This document shows positions 60,708-64,000 of a stretch of 64,000 nt of DNA, piece by piece (the first letter of the stretch is position 1; each line of letters begins with the position of its first letter). Source of the stretch: UBA8389 sp035719105. GTDB taxonomy: Bacteria; Bacteroidota; Bacteroidia; Bacteroidales; UBA1402. Under the pieces are notes generated by a model, which saw only the letters and a list, made by a program, of their open reading frames with translations, made no database searches and was not told where the DNA came from. A program made the translations under genes and the position numbers. The stretch lies in contig DASTGN010000004.1 of assembly GCA_035719105.1 (NCBI GenBank), positions 1 through 64,000 on the forward strand, given 5' to 3'.

Positions 60708-60717
60708 ATGTCGAATT

Positions 60718-60729
60718 GTGTACGTCCAC
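60718..60729. promoter_or_regulatory. Candidate LacI operator at the susC start site
   Basis: GTGTACGTCCAC is symmetric at ten of twelve positions around a central ACGT, as LacI-family operators tend to be. It begins ten bases after the -7 box, at the expected transcription start. Binding here would block susC expression. This is inference from shape and position. Confidence 0.4.
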
Positions 60730-60892
60730 GGCCTTAAAGAAACATATATATATCTAATATACAGATTATTATAAGCATATTACAATCTTTAAATGCAATA
60801 AGAAACAAGTAATATCCGTGCATTTTCATCAATTTTATTGGAAACACACCTGAAAAAAGCAATAAACCTTAAATATTAACCAATTCTTGTTT

Positions 60893-63800
60893 ATGAAAAC
60901 TTCTACTAACAAACCTTGCTGCCGAATGCAAAATGGGCTGTATCGTTTTGGCTATTATGCCTTCGCAGTTTTGTTGACGTTGGCTTTCATGATTGGTAAC
61001 GTTGAATCCGTCATGGCTAATGTGAATGACTTGAATGTAAAAGGATCCGTCGTAGACGAAGCAACCAAGGAACCTATCCCTGGCGTGACTATCTCAGTGT
61101 TAGGCTCGCGAAAAGGAACCATGACCGATAGAAATGGTAATTTTTCCTTAACCCTGACACCGGGCAAGGACAAAGAAATTTCCTTTTCGTTTATCGGATA
61201 TCAAAAACTGATTTACCAATGGAAACAAGAATCGGTCATTGCCATTATGCTTTCTGAGTCGGTCAAATCGCTCGATGAAGTCGTTGTCGTTGGTTACGGT
61301 TCTCAACGAAAAAGTGACATAACCGGTGCCGTAGGTTCCGTCGCCAAAGATCGCATCGACAACATGGTTACCACCGATATTGCTCAAATGATTCAAGGTT
61401 CGGTCCCGGGTTTGACAGTCATGGCGACTGCAGCAGGTGCTGACCCCGACGGACAAAGCGGTGTCATGTTGATACGAGGTAGGAACTCTATTTCAGCAAG
61501 CAATTCACCACTTTTAGTTTTAGATGGAATTCCCTATCGTGGTTCCATTTCAGACATTTCACCCAGCGACGTGGCATCCATCGAAGTGTTGAAAGATGCT
61601 TCATCATCAGCTATTTATGGTTCACGCGGATCGAACGGTGTTATTCTCATTACCACGAAGAAAGGAATGGAAGGCAAGACGGCTGTAAAATACGATGGAT
61701 TCTACTCCATTCAAAATGTAGCCAACTTTCCACACATTATGAATGGAGCCGAATACTTGGCTTATAAAAACAACTGGACCGATTTTGAAGACCCAGACGA
61801 AGCGTTGAACGGACTCTCCGATTCGGAACGTGCTGTATATCAAGATGGGAGCTGGAGAGATTGGACATGGAGAGATTTGATTACCCAAACCGGCCAAAGT
61901 ACCAGGCACAATGTGTCTGTTTCTGGAGGAACCAAAGATATCAAATTCAACATTTCTTCCAGTTTATTAGATACAAGGGGAATTGTCATTAACGACCAAT
62001 ACAAACGTGCAACGACTCGGGCAAACCTTTCGGTAAAGATTACGAAGTGGTTGAATATGACTACCAGCAACATGCTGACTTGGAAAGATAAAAGCGGTGC
62101 GAAACCAAGTTTTGTGGATGTTTTCAACAAATCACCGCTGATGCGGCCGTTCAATCCGGACGGATCCATCAACATTGTTCCCGATGCCAGCAACGAAAAA
62201 CGGTACAATCCAATTGAGTGCTTGCTTTACAAAGATTACAATGTCGGATACAGCGTCTCATCCAACACGTCCTTGATTGCCGACGTAATGAAAGGCTTGA
62301 CCTATACCCTAAACGCCGATGTTCAGTACAGCAATGGCGACCACAATCAGTACCAGGGTTTAAACACGGGTGCCAAGAAAAGTGTAAATGGTTGGGCTAT
62401 GATGGAAAGCGAATTGGAATATTCCTATACCATGGAGAACATTCTGAATTACCAACGTGACTTTGACAAACACCACCTATTTATCACTGCCCTCTATTCC
62501 TACGAAGAAGGAGTGTCCAGAGAAAGAGGCCAAGTTGGTGAAAACTTTCCCAATGATTTACTCTCCTATTGGGGTATGTCTCAAGCCGGATTGGTCGATA
62601 ATTCTTACTCGAACTCAAAAACCGCTTTGATTTCTCAGATGTTCCGTGCAAACTACTCGTACGACAGTCGATATCTGATTACAGGTACGGTAAGGCGTGA
62701 CGGTTACTCCGGATTTGGAGCGAACAATAAATATGGTGTATTTCCATCGTTGGCATTGGGTTGGAATATAGCAAACGAAGAGTTTTTCAAACCCTGTGCC
62801 AATATAATGAACACCTTCAAGTTGCGTTTATCGTATGGCGAAAACGGGAATCAAGCCATTTCGGCTTTTCAAACCATTTCGGAACTCGGCAACAACAACT
62901 ATCTGAATGGTAGCAACTTGGTAGCCGGGTACATCCCATCTTCATTGGGCACGCCCAGCCTCACCTGGGAAACAACGCTTGCCCGGAACATAGGGATTGA
63001 TTTCGGGTTTTTAAATTCCCGCATCACCGGCGAGTTCAATATTTATCAGAACGACACCCGAGATTTGTTGCTCAAACGCAGCATTTCGGCTGTCAATGGC
63101 ATCACTTCCATTTTCCAAAACATCGGCAGAACACGCAACCAAGGTGTTGAGTTCGCACTTGTGACAGATAATGTGCGCAAAAAGGATTTTGGTTGGAAAA
63201 GTGCTTTGAATATGACCTTAATACGTACCGATATTCGTGATTTGTATGGAGACGGTCGTGATGACATCGATAACAATTGGTTCATCGGTTATCCAATCAA
63301 AGTGAATTACGATTATTACATCACAGGGGTTTGGCAGAAGGATGAAGCAAATATCGCAGCTCAATATGGCGCCCAACCGGGTTATGCAAAGTACGATGAC
63401 AAAAACAATAATGGCGTTTATGATGCCGGAGATCGCCAAATTATCGGTTCGACCGAGCCGAACTTTACTTGGAGTTTCAATAACATAATTGATTGGAAGC
63501 AGTTTCAACTCATTGTCTATCTTTATGGAACTACGGGCGTGGTAAAAGCAAATCCATTCTTTGGAAAAAATTACTACGTCTCCCAGAATTTCTGGACCGT
63601 CAACAATCCAACCAACGACTGTTGGTCAACGGATGCCAATGCCAACCAGTACATCGCCGCAAAGACGATTACCCCAACCTTTTTTCAAAAGGCAGACTTC
63701 TGGCGAATCAAGGATGTTACCCTTTCGTACAAACTGGCAAAAAAGCCACTTGCGAAAATTGGATTTAAGGAAGCAAAGATCTATGTGACCGGCAAGAATC

Positions 63801-63904
63801 TTTTGACCTTCACTTCGTATACAGGCATGGATCCGGAACTTGGTGATCAGCGTGCAATACCGCTTCAACGTGAGTTCATCGTAGGTTTGAACTTCACTTA
63901 CTAA
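60893..63904 (+). CDS. SusC/RagA-type TonB-linked outer-membrane transporter
   Basis: TonB-dependent transporter of 1003 residues that imports glycans or peptides together with a SusD lipoprotein. A signal peptide (FAVLLTLAFMIGNVESVMA) is followed by a carboxypeptidase-like domain (VKGSVVDEATKEPIPGVTIS) at residues 45-130. The TonB box is LDEVVVVGYGSQ. The plug carries LLVLDGIPYRG and IEVLKDASSSAIYGSRG with the SusC signature. The remainder is the barrel, ending in a terminal aromatic strand (EFIVGLNFTY). ATG 60893; a TTG at 60887 is in frame. It is followed 32 bases later by a SusD-type gene. Confidence 0.95.
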   Translation: MKTSTNKPCCRMQNGLYRFGYYAFAVLLTLAFMIGNVESVMANVNDLNVKGSVVDEATKEPIPGVTISVLGSRKGTMTDRNGNFSLTLTPGKDKEISFSFIGYQKLIYQWKQESVIAIMLSESVKSLDEVVVVGYGSQRKSDITGAVGSVAKDRIDNMVTTDIAQMIQGSVPGLTVMATAAGADPDGQSGVMLIRGRNSISASNSPLLVLDGIPYRGSISDISPSDVASIEVLKDASSSAIYGSRGSNGVILITTKKGMEGKTAVKYDGFYSIQNVANFPHIMNGAEYLAYKNNWTDFEDPDEALNGLSDSERAVYQDGSWRDWTWRDLITQTGQSTRHNVSVSGGTKDIKFNISSSLLDTRGIVINDQYKRATTRANLSVKITKWLNMTTSNMLTWKDKSGAKPSFVDVFNKSPLMRPFNPDGSINIVPDASNEKRYNPIECLLYKDYNVGYSVSSNTSLIADVMKGLTYTLNADVQYSNGDHNQYQGLNTGAKKSVNGWAMMESELEYSYTMENILNYQRDFDKHHLFITALYSYEEGVSRERGQVGENFPNDLLSYWGMSQAGLVDNSYSNSKTALISQMFRANYSYDSRYLITGTVRRDGYSGFGANNKYGVFPSLALGWNIANEEFFKPCANIMNTFKLRLSYGENGNQAISAFQTISELGNNNYLNGSNLVAGYIPSSLGTPSLTWETTLARNIGIDFGFLNSRITGEFNIYQNDTRDLLLKRSISAVNGITSIFQNIGRTRNQGVEFALVTDNVRKKDFGWKSALNMTLIRTDIRDLYGDGRDDIDNNWFIGYPIKVNYDYYITGVWQKDEANIAAQYGAQPGYAKYDDKNNNGVYDAGDRQIIGSTEPNFTWSFNNIIDWKQFQLIVYLYGTTGVVKANPFFGKNYYVSQNFWTVNNPTNDCWSTDANANQYIAAKTITPTFFQKADFWRIKDVTLSYKLAKKPLAKIGFKEAKIYVTGKNLLTFTSYTGMDPELGDQRAIPLQREFIVGLNFTY

Positions 63905-63936
63905 TTCAATGGTATAACACAAATAGAAATAAAGAA

Positions 63937-64000
63937 ATGAAAAAGCTATTTACGATATTCAGTGTGTTGGCAGCCACAATAACTTTCTCAGGTTGTAGTA
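63937..64000 (+). CDS. SusD-like lipoprotein, start only (cut by window edge)
   Basis: The first 21 codons are visible: MKKLFTIFSVLAATITFSGC and then serine. This is a lipoprotein signal with lipobox FSGC. The gene begins 32 bases after the SusC stop on the same strand, where susD/ragB is always expected. The body of the protein lies outside the window, so the call rests on position and signal peptide. Confidence 0.75.
   Translation, partial: MKKLFTIFSVLAATITFSGCS

Noticed and set aside
1..64000. tRNA, rRNA, CRISPR arrays, insertion sequences and prophage genes
   Set aside because: No cloverleaf, rRNA stretch, regular repeat-spacer pattern, transposase or phage gene was seen in any gap or reading frame. 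The tyrosine recombinase is a housekeeping Xer type.

Overview
The window is a chromosomal segment from a member of the Bacteroidetes, most likely the order Bacteroidales. The evidence is a TonB-linked SusC protein followed by the start of a SusD lipoprotein, promoters of the Bacteroidetes type (TTTG, 19-21 bases, TAnnTTTG), the long IspG form, an OstA/SurA outer-membrane block, the succinyl-type ornithine carbamoyltransferase, a T9SS-like C-terminal domain on a protease, and very few Shine-Dalgarno sequences. It reads as ordinary core chromosome. I see no insertion sequence, prophage, CRISPR array, rRNA or tRNA gene.

Layout. Bases 1-330 hold a promoter firing leftward out of the window. Bases 330-10074 (+) carry a large repeat-containing lipoprotein, a DUF5723-like barrel protein, sppA, lpxK, a purine nucleoside phosphorylase and thiL. 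Bases 10165-20282 (+) are an arginine/proline block: argR, a GNAT acyltransferase, argG, argC, argD, proC, a 60-residue protein, proB, proA, cinA and argF'. These genes are tightly packed and several overlap. trpS follows with its own promoter. Bases 21314-36261 (-) carry a small XRE regulator, an NlpC/P60 peptidase, mutL, an OstA-like protein, three SurA/PPIase-like proteins, guaB, recQ, clpX and clpP. tig follows with its own promoter and terminator.

Bases 37861-49715 are mixed: a CPBP membrane protease (+), two small secreted proteins (-), an SGNH esterase and a XerC/D recombinase (-), then aroQ, pyk, an O-methyltransferase, rbfA, a LolC/FtsX-like permease, a secreted serine protease and an abundant-type TPR lipoprotein (+). 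Bases 49787-56354 (-) are one run: nucleoside kinase, rpoN, a PAP2-like membrane protein, gcvH, purE and ispG. After an FKBP lipoprotein and an Lrp/AsnC regulator (+) come a fused HAD phosphatase-RibF enzyme and a LacI-type regulator (-). The LacI gene diverges from a susC/susD pair, the start of a glycan-uptake locus that runs off the right edge.

How the genes work together. The arginine cluster supports synthesis through N-succinylated intermediates: the carbamoyltransferase has Pro90, the residue linked to succinylornithine preference, and the GNAT gene sits where an acylglutamate synthase is expected. The proline genes share the glutamate branch point with it. The OstA/SurA/PPIase genes and lpxK serve outer-membrane biogenesis. 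clpP, clpX and tig serve protein folding and turnover.

The most interesting points are the HAD-RibF fusion (a candidate for the missing riboflavin-pathway phosphatase), the loss of endonuclease motifs in MutL, the translationally coupled 60-residue protein between proC and proB, the roughly 160-residue tandem modules of the first lipoprotein, and a candidate LacI operator at the predicted susC transcription start.
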